Positions 54,720-63,606 of a DNA stretch of 64,000 nucleotides are shown here, in pieces. The position numbers and the translations under genes are program-made. The notes under the pieces were generated by a model. The model saw only the letters and a list, made by a program, of their open reading frames with translations. It was not told the origin of the DNA and searched no databases. The stretch is from an uncultured Pontibacter sp. GTDB taxonomy: Bacteria; Bacteroidota; Bacteroidia; Cytophagales; Hymenobacteraceae. Location of the stretch: positions 372,001-436,000 of the forward strand of contig NZ_CANLMZ010000006.1 in NCBI RefSeq assembly GCF_947492645.1, read 5' to 3'. Within the stretch, counting starts at the first letter, position 1; every line of letters starts with the position of its first letter.

Positions 54720-56039
54720 TTAATGTTTTAGTATCTCCTGGTAAGTTTCTTCGGCCTCCATCAAACCGTTGGCACCAATAGCAGTCAGGCGTACATGTTT
54801 CGTTTCGTTTACCAGCACCGGGTCATACTTGGCAGCTACGCGCACATAGTTTTCGGTCCAACCCTCCATTACGCCATCCTTCACGTCGTCTTCAAAAAGC
54901 ACCGTAAACTCACGGCCAATGTTTTGCTCATAAAAGTGGCGTTTCTTTTTCTCTGAGAGGATGCGAAGCATATCGGCGCGGCGGTTGCGCTCTTTTATAC
55001 TTACTTTGCCTGGCATTTCAGGGGCCAGCGTGTTTTCGCGCTCAGAGTAAGGGAACACGTGCAAGTAGCTTACATCCAGGCCGTTGATGAAGTTATACGT
55101 TTCCAGGAAATCTTCTTCTGTCTCGCCCGGGAAGCCTACTATCACATCAACGCCGATGCAGCAATGAGGCATTAAAGCCTTTATTTTGGCTACCCGGTCA
55201 GCGTACAATTCACGCTGGTAGCGGCGGCGCATCAGCTTTAATATTTTGTTCGAGCCCGATTGCAGCGGCACATGGAAGTGCGGCATAAAGCGCTGGCTCT
55301 GCGATACGTACGCTATGATCTCGTCTTTCAGCAGGTTTGGCTCAATAGATGAAATCCGGAACCGTTCAATATCCTGCACCTTATCCAACTCCTGCACCAG
55401 CTCATAAAAAGATTCTACCCGATTACCGTTCTGCAAGCCAAAATCGCCTGTGTTTACGCCGGTCAATACAATCTCTTTTACGCCAGATGCTGCTATTTCG
55501 TGTGCCGATTTAACTACGTTGGCTATACTATCGGAGCGGCTGTTGCCACGGGCCAATGGTATAGTGCAGAAGGAGCAGGAGTAGTCGCAGCCATCTTGTA
55601 CTTTAAGAAAAGTGCGGGTACGGTCTCCAAAGGAATAGGAATTATGAAAGGTATTTGCCTCGGAAATTGGGCTGGCGTATACTTCGGCTTTGTCTTTTTT
55701 CTCAAAAGTTTCTAAAATATCCACTAACTGGAATTTCTCAGCGGCACCAAGTACAGCATCTACACCGGGTATTTCGGAAATTTCCTTCGGCTTTAGCTGT
55801 GCGTAGCAGCCCACAATGGTAATAAAGGCGTTAGGCGCGTATTTTTGGGCCTCTTTTACAATCTTACGGCATTTTTTGTCGGCGTTGTCGGTTACCGAGC
55901 AGGTGTTGATGACGTAAATATCCGGTGTGTCGGTGAATTCTACTTTTTCGAAACCACGTTCCTGGAAAATACGCCCGATGGTGCTGGTCTCAGAGTAGTT
56001 CAGCTTACAGCCTAAGGTATAAAAAGCTACTTTTTTCAT
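54720..56039 (-). CDS. mtaB: tRNA (N6-L-threonylcarbamoyladenosine(37)-C(2))-methylthiotransferase MtaB
   Basis: A 439-residue radical-SAM methylthiotransferase. The N-terminus has YTLGCKLNYSETS (first cluster Cys), and later NTCSVTDNADKKCRK and VGCYAQLKP. The radical SAM motif is VQDGCDYSCSFCTIPLARG, distinct from MiaB (CDNMC), and a TRAM domain ends the protein. It adds methylthio to t6A37 in tRNAs reading ANN codons. Length and motifs favour MtaB over MiaB or RimO. Single gene on the minus strand. Confidence 0.93.
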   Translation of the reverse strand: MKKVAFYTLGCKLNYSETSTIGRIFQERGFEKVEFTDTPDIYVINTCSVTDNADKKCRKIVKEAQKYAPNAFITIVGCYAQLKPKEISEIPGVDAVLGAAEKFQLVDILETFEKKDKAEVYASPISEANTFHNSYSFGDRTRTFLKVQDGCDYSCSFCTIPLARGNSRSDSIANVVKSAHEIAASGVKEIVLTGVNTGDFGLQNGNRVESFYELVQELDKVQDIERFRISSIEPNLLKDEIIAYVSQSQRFMPHFHVPLQSGSNKILKLMRRRYQRELYADRVAKIKALMPHCCIGVDVIVGFPGETEEDFLETYNFINGLDVSYLHVFPYSERENTLAPEMPGKVSIKERNRRADMLRILSEKKKRHFYEQNIGREFTVLFEDDVKDGVMEGWTENYVRVAAKYDPVLVNETKHVRLTAIGANGLMEAEETYQEILKH

Positions 56040-56179
56040 AATCAGAGCGCAAAGGTACGAAATTTAATTGTGAATGAGTGAACGATAGTATAAGCTTGTA
56101 AATATTTGCCCGTCAGGTGGTTATTATATAAAATCAAAGCCTAATAAGCTGCGCCATTTATACATGTGCTGTAGTTGCC

Positions 56180-58021
56180 TTACTTCTTTACAAAGTCACC
56201 GAACGAGTGCTGCATATAAGCTTTGCCTAACTCAAGTTGATTTGCTGTAACAGCGGTATCCTGCGTTATCACTTGCTTAGACACGTTATCATATGTCAGC
56301 GCGCCTTGCGGCGTAACGAATCCAAACCCATCATTAAACACATAAAAGGCAAATGAATCAGCCTTCGGTGAAAGTAAATTTTGCCCCCAGGTAAAGTCCT
56401 GGTGCGGCAGGTTTAAAGCGGCGAGCAGGGTGGTGGCAATATCTGTTTGAGAGCCGATGGTATTTACCTGTAAGCCTTTTGATTTTAGAGCACCTCCGGT
56501 AAGTATAAAGGGGATGCGGAATTTGCTTGGCAGGTGGTTCGCGTCGTTGCCCGGGAGCGGGTGCCCATGATCTGCCGCTAACACAACCAGCGTGTTATCC
56601 CACCAGGGCTGTTTTTTCGCCTGCGCTATAAACTTACCCAAAGCCCAGTCTGTATAGTACACGCTGCTACGAAACAAGGCTTCATTATCTGAACCAGGGA
56701 ATTTTGGCTTAATCGGGATTTCGAAAGGCTCATGGCTGCTTAAAGTATAAACCGTAGAAAAGAAAGGCTGTTCTTCCTGTTTCAGTTCACTTAACACCCG
56801 GTCAAACAATACGTGGTCGTGAGCGCCCCATTTAGAGTTATAAGTACTCGGGTCGAAGTCATACTTATCTACCAGTTTATTATAACCGCCATTCAGCAAG
56901 TATGATTTAATGTTTGCAAATTCAAGTTCGCCGCCGTAGTAATAGCTTGTTTTGTAACCTTTGTCTTTAAATACCTTGCTTAGTTGTGGCAGCTTCTCTG
57001 TTTTTTTAGGCGTCTTGATGATGGAGGTGATGGTTTGTACAGGGTAACCGCTCAGCAGAGCCACCATACCTTTCTCGCTTCTGTCGCCGCTGGCGTATAG
57101 GTTTGTAAAAGCAATGCCTTCTGCTGCCAGTTTATCAAGGTTTGGTGTAACGCCCGGCTCTCCACCTAAGTGGCCTACGAGTTTAGCGGTATAACTCTCT
57201 AGTATAATGAAAAGCACATTAGGCCTTGCTGTTTTAAGTATGGCTGTTGTATCAACGGTTCCGGAAGCGGCATATAGGCTGTTTACTTTTTCCTCCGCTT
57301 CTTCTTCTGGCATGTACTGATAAGGGTTGCTGCTCGATTTGCTGTACTTTAGCATGGCGTGCATCAGGTTCCAGGGCATGTTCAGGCCAGCGTGGTTGGC
57401 GTATGGGTTCTCAGAAAAATACGCCACACTTTGATTTATGGGAATTTGCTGCCATCCGCCCCGCAGCGGCAAAACCAACAGCACCAGGTAAGCAAACGAT
57501 AAACTTCCGGCTACTACCTTAGTATTACCTAAACTATACTTTTTCTTATCGAATGCCTTTAAGTATAAAATGATAAAAAATGCGCTAAGGGCCAGCGTGA
57601 CCAGGCTAAGTAAGAAAACTGGCGCAGTTGCAGCTGTGGCCACCATTTCGCCGGGTGTGTTAAGGTATTGCAGCGGTGTTGCATCCAGCCTGAAGCCCCA
57701 GAAAGTATAAAGCTCCAAATCTGCTGAGAGCAGCACAGAAATAAGTATAAGTAAAGTATAAGTATAGACCCTGATAATGCCTGAGGGCTTAAAAGCCGGC
57801 CATAAAGTAGCAACCAAACTAAGCAGAAATGGAAGTACACAAATGTAGGCGGTAAAAGAGGCATCCAGTCGGAGACCATACAGGAAAGTATAAAATATAT
57901 CGCCTCCACTTAATTGCTCTGATTTATCGTGGTGGTAAAGCAGAAACAGCCCACGGGCAACTATAAAGTATAGCAACCAGAACAGAAAGTATAGGGGTTG
58001 AAAGTAAACGCGTTTTTTCAC
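56180..58021 (-). CDS. LTA synthase/sulfatase family membrane protein
   Basis: A 613-residue protein with about five N-terminal transmembrane helices (residues ~10-195) and a C-terminal periplasmic alkaline-phosphatase-fold domain (from RPNVLFIILESYT, residue ~270). A metal-ligand Glu lies in ILESYT, the nucleophile region is ASGDRSEKGMVALLSG, and a later HGH/AADHG block has metal ligands. In Gram-positives this family makes lipoteichoic acid; in Gram-negative bacteria it transfers phosphoglycerol or phosphoethanolamine to glycans. The substrate here is unknown. Three AAGTATA heptamers cluster in its transmembrane coding region (57743-57766). Confidence 0.88.
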   Translation of the reverse strand: MKKRVYFQPLYFLFWLLYFIVARGLFLLYHHDKSEQLSGGDIFYTFLYGLRLDASFTAYICVLPFLLSLVATLWPAFKPSGIIRVYTYTLLILISVLLSADLELYTFWGFRLDATPLQYLNTPGEMVATAATAPVFLLSLVTLALSAFFIILYLKAFDKKKYSLGNTKVVAGSLSFAYLVLLVLPLRGGWQQIPINQSVAYFSENPYANHAGLNMPWNLMHAMLKYSKSSSNPYQYMPEEEAEEKVNSLYAASGTVDTTAILKTARPNVLFIILESYTAKLVGHLGGEPGVTPNLDKLAAEGIAFTNLYASGDRSEKGMVALLSGYPVQTITSIIKTPKKTEKLPQLSKVFKDKGYKTSYYYGGELEFANIKSYLLNGGYNKLVDKYDFDPSTYNSKWGAHDHVLFDRVLSELKQEEQPFFSTVYTLSSHEPFEIPIKPKFPGSDNEALFRSSVYYTDWALGKFIAQAKKQPWWDNTLVVLAADHGHPLPGNDANHLPSKFRIPFILTGGALKSKGLQVNTIGSQTDIATTLLAALNLPHQDFTWGQNLLSPKADSFAFYVFNDGFGFVTPQGALTYDNVSKQVITQDTAVTANQLELGKAYMQHSFGDFVKK

Positions 58022-58140
58022 AGCGCAAATATAAACGTATTACACCAGCCATACTTAACGAAAGCCTCTTAAAGATAATTCCTGCACAATCCTTCAAGGA
58101 TGATGTTATTAGAACTTCAGTTCATGAAACTTGTAGTATA

Positions 58141-58175
58141 TAGTAACACCCTCTTAAATATAGGGGGTGTTACTA
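58141..58175. repeat. Inverted repeat in the glnA upstream region
   Basis: TAGTAACACCC (58141-58151) and GGGTGTTACTA (58165-58175) are perfect 11-bp inverted arms, 13-base spacer. It lies about 85 bases before the predicted promoter box, in the divergent gap between the LTA-synthase-like gene and glnA. It may be an operator for nitrogen control. As a terminator it has no useful T-run on the plus strand. Confidence 0.5.
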
Positions 58176-58225
58176 AAAATTTGCAGTTTGTCGTCTCAGC
58201 CCCTTAAAAATTACACCCCTTTTTC

Positions 58226-58254
58226 TTGATGGTATGATTTTATGCTTATATTTG
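58226..58254 (+). promoter_or_regulatory. Predicted promoter of glutamine synthetase
   Basis: TTG (58226-58228) and TATATTTG (58247-58254) are 18 bases apart, a good match to TTG-N17-23-TAnnTTTG of the Bacteroidota main sigma factor. The ATG is 33 bases downstream of the box. Confidence 0.55.
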
Positions 58255-58287
58255 GTCCGAATTTAAGACCCAACCCCTTTTATACCC

Positions 58288-60480
58288 ATGGCAATACTTC
58301 GTTTTAAAGCGCTTGAGCTTGTTAGCCAGCGTAAACCAGGTGAGGTAGTACTTCCTTCCCACAAAATATCTGAGTTTTTCGGCGAGAACGTATTTGGTTT
58401 TGAGGCCATGCGTGCCACTATGTCTTCTGACTTCTTTAAGCGCCTGGTGCGCACAACAGAAGCAGGAGAGAAAGTTGACCGTGACTTGGCTGATGCTGTT
58501 GCAGCTGCCATGAAAACATGGGCAATCAGTAAAGGTGCCACCCATTATACCCATTGGTTTCAGCCGTTAACAGGCTCTACCGCCGAAAAGCACGACTCAT
58601 TCTTTGATCTTACTTTTGACGGAGATGCCATTGAGAGTTTTAAAGGCAGCGCCCTTGTACAGCAGGAGCCGGATGCATCTTCTTTCCCGAGTGGCGGTAT
58701 CCGAAACACATTTGAAGCCCGTGGCTACAGCGCCTGGGATCCTTCTTCACCAGCCTTCCTGATTGAGAATGCCGGTACAAAAACACTTTGTATTCCTACC
58801 ATTTTTGTGTCTTACACAGGCGAAGCCCTTGACTACAAAACACCATTGTTAAAGTCGTTGAAGCTGTTGAACGATGCAGCTGTGCCTGTGTGCCAGTACT
58901 TTGATAAAGAGGTAACAAAAGTTATCACTACCTTAGGTATAGAGCAGGAGTACTTCCTAGTTGACAAAGCGCTTTATGAGGCCCGCCCAGACCTTATAGT
59001 TTCTGGCCGTACCTTGTTTGGCCATGCGCCTGCAAAAGGCCAGCAGTTAGAAGACCACTACTTTGGCAGCATTCCGAGCCGGGTACACGCATTTATGGTT
59101 GATTTTGAGAAAACTGCCCTACGATTGGGTATTCCGCTTAGAACGCGCCACAACGAAGTAGCACCAAACCAGTTTGAGTGCGCCCCAACCTTTGAGGATG
59201 CAAACCTGGCGGTAGACCACAACCAGTTGCTGATGGATATTATGGACCGCGTAGCTGAGCGCCACAACTTTAAAGTATTGCTGCATGAGAAGCCTTTTAA
59301 AGGTGTGAATGGCAGCGGAAAGCATAATAACTGGGCCATGAGCACCAACACAGGCGTAAACCTGTTAGGCCCGGGTAAAAAACCAAAAGAGAACCTGCAG
59401 TTCCTCACGTTCTTCATCAACACAATAAAAGCTGTTTACAAGTACGACGACCTGATGCGTGCAAGTATAGCCTCTGCCAGCAACGACCACCGTTTGGGGG
59501 CTAACGAAGCGCCTCCGGCTATCATGTCGGTGTTTATCGGTCAGCAGCTAACGGCTGTACTTGATGAGTTTGAGCGTACCTCCAAGGTGCCAATCGAGAA
59601 AGGAGACAATATGTACCTGAAGCTTGGCATCGATAGAATACCGGAAGTACTTCGCGACAACACAGACCGCAACCGTACTTCTCCGTTTGCCTTTACAGGT
59701 AATAAATTCGAGTTCCGTGCGGTAGGTTCGTCTGCCAACTCATCGTCACCCATGACGGTGCTTAACACCATTGTTGCCAACCAGCTAATCGAGTTCCGCA
59801 AAACGGTTGATGAATTGATAGACAACCAGGGCGTTAAAAAAGAGGTGGCGATTATACAGGTGCTGCGCGAATATGTAGCAGAGTCCAAGCGCATCCGTTT
59901 CGAGGGGAATGGCTATTCTAAAGAGTGGGAAGAAGAGGCTGAGCGTCGTGGCTTATCCAACGTGAAGTCTACGCCGATGGCATTGGATGTGTATGACCGT
60001 GAAGATGTGGTGGAGTTATTCTCAAAGCACGGCATCTTAACTGAGAAAGAGTTGAAGGCGCGTCACGAGATTCTATTGGAGGAGTACATTAAAAAGATCC
60101 AGATCGAATCGCGTGTGATGGGCGACCTTGCTGTAAACCATGTTATCCCGACGGCAATAGCTTACCAGAACAAGCTTATCCAAAACATCCGTGGCTTAAA
60201 AGATCTTGGCCTGGAAGATGAGTATACGCAAACAACCCTTGAGGCTATAAAGAAAATGTCGCGCCACATCACCACAATCCAAAAGAATGTGGACGCGATG
60301 ATTGATGCCCGCAAAGTAGCCAACAAAATAGACGATGTGCGTGAACGTGCCATTATGTACCGTGAGCAGGTGTTTGGCTACTTCGATACAATCCGTTATA
60401 GCGTAGATAAGCTGGAACTGATGGTAGATGACGAAGATTGGCCGTTGATCAAGTACCGCGAACTTATGTTCCGACGTTAG
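58288..60480 (+). CDS. glnN: Glutamine synthetase type III
   Basis: A 730-residue enzyme, the length of GSIII and much longer than GSI (about 470). The N-terminal GSIII domain (residues ~1-170) precedes the catalytic domain. TLGIEQEYFLVDK holds the metal-binding Glu pair, KPFKGVNGSGKHNNWAM the loop with the nucleotide and ammonia site, and RTSPFAFTGNKFEFRAVGSSAN the end of the active site. It makes glutamine from glutamate, ammonia and ATP in the cytoplasm. A predicted promoter and an inverted repeat precede it, and a strong hairpin follows. Confidence 0.97.
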   Translation: MAILRFKALELVSQRKPGEVVLPSHKISEFFGENVFGFEAMRATMSSDFFKRLVRTTEAGEKVDRDLADAVAAAMKTWAISKGATHYTHWFQPLTGSTAEKHDSFFDLTFDGDAIESFKGSALVQQEPDASSFPSGGIRNTFEARGYSAWDPSSPAFLIENAGTKTLCIPTIFVSYTGEALDYKTPLLKSLKLLNDAAVPVCQYFDKEVTKVITTLGIEQEYFLVDKALYEARPDLIVSGRTLFGHAPAKGQQLEDHYFGSIPSRVHAFMVDFEKTALRLGIPLRTRHNEVAPNQFECAPTFEDANLAVDHNQLLMDIMDRVAERHNFKVLLHEKPFKGVNGSGKHNNWAMSTNTGVNLLGPGKKPKENLQFLTFFINTIKAVYKYDDLMRASIASASNDHRLGANEAPPAIMSVFIGQQLTAVLDEFERTSKVPIEKGDNMYLKLGIDRIPEVLRDNTDRNRTSPFAFTGNKFEFRAVGSSANSSSPMTVLNTIVANQLIEFRKTVDELIDNQGVKKEVAIIQVLREYVAESKRIRFEGNGYSKEWEEEAERRGLSNVKSTPMALDVYDREDVVELFSKHGILTEKELKARHEILLEEYIKKIQIESRVMGDLAVNHVIPTAIAYQNKLIQNIRGLKDLGLEDEYTQTTLEAIKKMSRHITTIQKNVDAMIDARKVANKIDDVRERAIMYREQVFGYFDTIRYSVDKLELMVDDEDWPLIKYRELMFRR

Positions 60481-60502
60481 GCTTTTAAAGAGTGATTTAT
60501 AT

Positions 60503-60531
60503 AGCGAGGGCACCCATTGGGTGCCCTCGCT
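60503..60531. terminator. Terminator after glutamine synthetase
   Basis: AGCGAGGGCACCCA (60503-60516) pairs with TGGGTGCCCTCGCT (60518-60531). It is GC-rich and lies 22 bases after the glnN stop; it also faces the end of the convergent gene at 60543. Confidence 0.85.
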
Positions 60532-60542
60532 GCGTTAATGGG

Positions 60543-61226
60543 CTAGTTGAGATGGTAATTCTGCTGCTTAATGGAGTTTAATTTACGGGAGGTTTGCAGC
60601 AAAGTAGCTACAAGCAAGGCTATAATAACAGCCATGGCTATTACAAGCCTCGACAGCACTTTGATTGTATTCATTTGCCGCTCCGCAGAGTCCAGAAGCT
60701 CATGGCCAACGGTTTCCTGAATTTCGCTGAGGTCGTGCAAAGGATTAAGTACCTGCTGGAAAGCGGCTTTGCCTGTCGTATTATAGCTTTTTCTGGCGGC
60801 GGTATCAAAATTACTGCTTTCAGCAAGTATGGCCTTTTGCACGTTTACCAGGCTGTGCTGGGCCTTTTTATAACTTTCCAGGTTCTGGCGTTCCTTGTCC
60901 GTAAGGTAGGTGGCCTCAAATTTTACAAGTATGGAATCTATTTCGTACTGGTTGTTTTTAATAGCCAGGTTAAGCTCATTTTTCGTGTTTCTATCGCCCT
61001 CAAGTATATGCTCCTCAAGCAGTAAATGGTTTTTATAGCTGCGCTCCATAATCGCTGCTATATCCAGCGCAGGAATTAGTCTGTCTTCGTAAACCGATTT
61101 AAACTGCCCACTAACCTGCTTCATGCTGTAATTCATAAACCAGTTTGACAACACTATCACCAAAAATATAAAGCCTAAGGCCAAGGCAATTTTATCGCGC
61201 TGCTTCAAATTTATACTCCAATCCAT
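60543..61226 (-). CDS. Membrane protein with four-helix-bundle sensory domain, no output domain
   Basis: A 227-residue protein with a transmembrane helix at residues ~13-30 and another at ~190-212. The segment between is helical and matches the four-helix-bundle ligand-binding region of methyl-accepting chemotaxis receptors (VYEDRLIPALDIAAIMERSYKN onward is typical, limited here to its beginning). After the second helix only 15 residues follow, so there is no HAMP, kinase or signalling domain. It may work as a sensor subunit with a partner protein. Its gene converges on glnN. Confidence 0.65.
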   Translation of the reverse strand: MDWSINLKQRDKIALALGFIFLVIVLSNWFMNYSMKQVSGQFKSVYEDRLIPALDIAAIMERSYKNHLLLEEHILEGDRNTKNELNLAIKNNQYEIDSILVKFEATYLTDKERQNLESYKKAQHSLVNVQKAILAESSNFDTAARKSYNTTGKAAFQQVLNPLHDLSEIQETVGHELLDSAERQMNTIKVLSRLVIAMAVIIALLVATLLQTSRKLNSIKQQNYHLN

Positions 61227-61410
61227 ACCTCACTTGTGGTTGTTTAACCTAAATCTAACAAATTTTAAAAGTATTGCAAGTAAAACGCCTGCATAATTCG
61301 AGCCATACTTGCATGTTCAGCCAATAATTTCATTTAATAATACTAAAACTTAAAGAACCACACGCGTATAAAAGGCACAACCTGCTGAACCTTAATAAAC
61401 GCGATACATT

Positions 61411-62133
61411 GTGATTCCGATAAAAATACACACACAACCAGATGATTCTACCTGCGGGCCAACCAGCCTGCACGCTGTGTACCGATATTTTAAGGATCCA
61501 ATTACGCTAAGCGATGTCATAAAGGAAGTGCCTTACCTGGATGAAGGTGGTACGTTAGAGGTTTTACTAGCCTGCCATGCCTTAAAAAGAGGATACCGGG
61601 CAAGTATTTATACGTATAACCTGCACATTTTCGATCCTACCTGGATTGGCCTGAGCAACGAAGAAATCATTCACAAACTGGAGCAGCAGCTGGAGTTTAA
61701 AAAGGGCAGCAAGTTCCGAAGGGCCACCATGGCTTACATCGATTTCCTGAAGCTTGGCGGAGAGCTTAAAAGCAGAGACCTCACAAAATCACTTTTAATT
61801 GAATACTTTGACCAGGGCATACCCTTGCTTACCGGTTTAAGTGCCACTTACCTGTACAGAAGCTCCAGAGAATTTGGTGATGAGCACGGAAATTCTGTTT
61901 ACGATGATGTGCGGGGTTTCCCTATGGGGCATTTTGTTGTGCTTTGCGGCCTCGGCGAAGACATGAAAAGTATAGTGGTGGCCGACCCTTACCGGGAGAA
62001 CCCATACTTTAAAAACAATTATTACGAGGTAAAAGCATCTCACCTTATCAATTCAATTATGCTGGGCATGGCCACGTTCGATGCAAATCTGCTTGCCATT
62101 CAACCAGCTGTTAAAGACCCTGTGCAAGTATAA
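61411..62133 (+). CDS. C39/papain-like cysteine peptidase of an amidoligase cluster
   Basis: A 240-residue protein starting with GTG (MIPIKIHTQPDD). The peptidase C39-like signature is STCGPTSLHAVY with Cys15 as nucleophile, His174 in FPMGHFVVL, and Asp192 in VVADPY, so the Cys-His-Asp triad is complete. There is no signal peptide. In similar clusters this domain is commonly fused to a GNAT acetyltransferase; here it stands alone. It begins a three-gene run with RLAN-ATP-grasp and GCS2-type ligase genes, three bases before the next start. It probably trims or releases a peptide; the substrate is unknown. Confidence 0.8.
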   Translation: MIPIKIHTQPDDSTCGPTSLHAVYRYFKDPITLSDVIKEVPYLDEGGTLEVLLACHALKRGYRASIYTYNLHIFDPTWIGLSNEEIIHKLEQQLEFKKGSKFRRATMAYIDFLKLGGELKSRDLTKSLLIEYFDQGIPLLTGLSATYLYRSSREFGDEHGNSVYDDVRGFPMGHFVVLCGLGEDMKSIVVADPYRENPYFKNNYYEVKASHLINSIMLGMATFDANLLAIQPAVKDPVQV

Positions 62134-62136
62134 AAC

Positions 62137-63606
62137 ATGCGAAAAATTGTTGTTGTTGATTATCTCAAAGATTGGGATGCGGCGATAGAAGACATAGAGG
62201 TAATCGAGGCTCAAAGCTATCTTACCGACACCACCTACACAGACATCCGGAATGCCCGGATATTTAACCTTTGCCGTTCTTACAAATATCAGAGTGCGGG
62301 ATACTATGTGTCGTTGCTGGCAGAGGCGCGCGGGCACAAGCCTATACCTAGCGTTACCACCATGCAGGACCTGAAAAGCCCTACCATTGTACGTGCCATA
62401 ACCGTTGAGTTGAATGAGCTTATTCAGAAAAGCCTTGCAAGCCTGCGCTCTAAAAACTTTACCTTAAGTATATATTTCGGGCAGAACGTAGCCAAGAAAT
62501 ACGAAAAGTTGTGTAAACAGCTTCACGACCTGTTTCAGGCGCCTTTGCTGCGAGCCCAGTTTGTTTTTAAAGAAGAGTGGGTGCTGCAAAGTATAACGCC
62601 CATACCTGTAAACGAAGTACCCGATAACCACCAGAGCTACCTGGTACGCTTCGCTAAGGCATACTTTGCAAGGCATCGCTTTTCCGGGGCGCGCATTACC
62701 CGCAAAACCTACGACCTGGCCATACTTGTAGACCCAGAGGAGCAGGAGCCACCTTCAGACAAAAAGGCCCTACAGCATTTTATGGAAGTGGCTGACGCAA
62801 TGGGCTTTTATGTAGAGCTTATAACAAAGGACGACCACCGAAGGCTGGCAGAATTTGATGCCTTGTTTATCCGGGAAACAACCTCTGTAAACCACCACAC
62901 GTACAGGTTTGCCCGTAAGGCTTACGCCGATGGACTGGTTGTGATAGACGACCCGGTTTCTATTTTGCGATGCACGAACAAAGTATACCTGGCCGAGCTG
63001 CTGGCAAAAGCAAAGGTGCCTACACCTAAAACCATGATCATCCACAAGGATAACCGGCATGAGGTAGAGGCTGCATTGGGCTTGCCCTGCGTGCTTAAAA
63101 AGCCTGACAGTTCTTTCTCGCAAGGTGTGGTGAAGGCAAAAGACCCGGAATGCCTGAAAAAGAACCTGGATGAGATGCTTTCTGAATCAGAATTGATAAT
63201 AGGGCAGGAATTTTCTCCAACAGACTTTGACTGGCGCATAGGTGTTTTAGACAAACAACCGCTTTTTGCCTGCAAATATTACATGGCAAAGGGGCATTGG
63301 CAGATATATAATTGGGAAGGTAAGAAACAAGACACATCCGGAGACGTAGAGACAATTCCATTCGAAGATGTTCCGTTTGTGGTTCTCCACACAGCTCTTA
63401 AAGCCGCCAACTTAATAGGGGATGGCCTTTATGGAGTTGATGTAAAAGAGATTGACGGAAAAGCATATATCATAGAAGTAAATGACAACCCTAGCATCGA
63501 AGCAGGTTGTGAAGACAAAATTCTAAAGAAAGAACTTTATGCATCCATTGTTAAGTCCATTAAGCGTCGTATCGACAATCACAAAAACATCAGGACAGAT
63601 GAGTAA
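62137..63606 (+). CDS. RLAN-domain RimK-like ATP-grasp amidoligase
   Basis: A 489-residue protein. Residues ~1-150 form the RLAN domain (RimK-like ATP-grasp N-terminal), with IVVVDYLKDWDAAIE and AGYYVSLLAEARGHK. The ATP-grasp follows: CVLKKPDSSFSQGVVKA as the lysine-bearing loop, FDWRIGVLDKQPLFACKYYM, and GDGLYGVDVKEIDGK with IIEVNDNPS for metal ligands. ATP-grasp ligases of this type join an amino acid to a carboxyl group through acyl phosphate. It starts three bases after the peptidase gene and its stop overlaps the GCS2-type gene by eight bases. Its acceptor is unknown. Confidence 0.85.
   Translation: MRKIVVVDYLKDWDAAIEDIEVIEAQSYLTDTTYTDIRNARIFNLCRSYKYQSAGYYVSLLAEARGHKPIPSVTTMQDLKSPTIVRAITVELNELIQKSLASLRSKNFTLSIYFGQNVAKKYEKLCKQLHDLFQAPLLRAQFVFKEEWVLQSITPIPVNEVPDNHQSYLVRFAKAYFARHRFSGARITRKTYDLAILVDPEEQEPPSDKKALQHFMEVADAMGFYVELITKDDHRRLAEFDALFIRETTSVNHHTYRFARKAYADGLVVIDDPVSILRCTNKVYLAELLAKAKVPTPKTMIIHKDNRHEVEAALGLPCVLKKPDSSFSQGVVKAKDPECLKKNLDEMLSESELIIGQEFSPTDFDWRIGVLDKQPLFACKYYMAKGHWQIYNWEGKKQDTSGDVETIPFEDVPFVVLHTALKAANLIGDGLYGVDVKEIDGKAYIIEVNDNPSIEAGCEDKILKKELYASIVKSIKRRIDNHKNIRTDE

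Noticed and set aside
58141-58175. Riboswitch upstream of glutamine synthetase
   Set aside because: The only structure is one simple inverted repeat, and it lies upstream of the predicted promoter. No glnA RNA motif or conserved pseudoknot core was seen.
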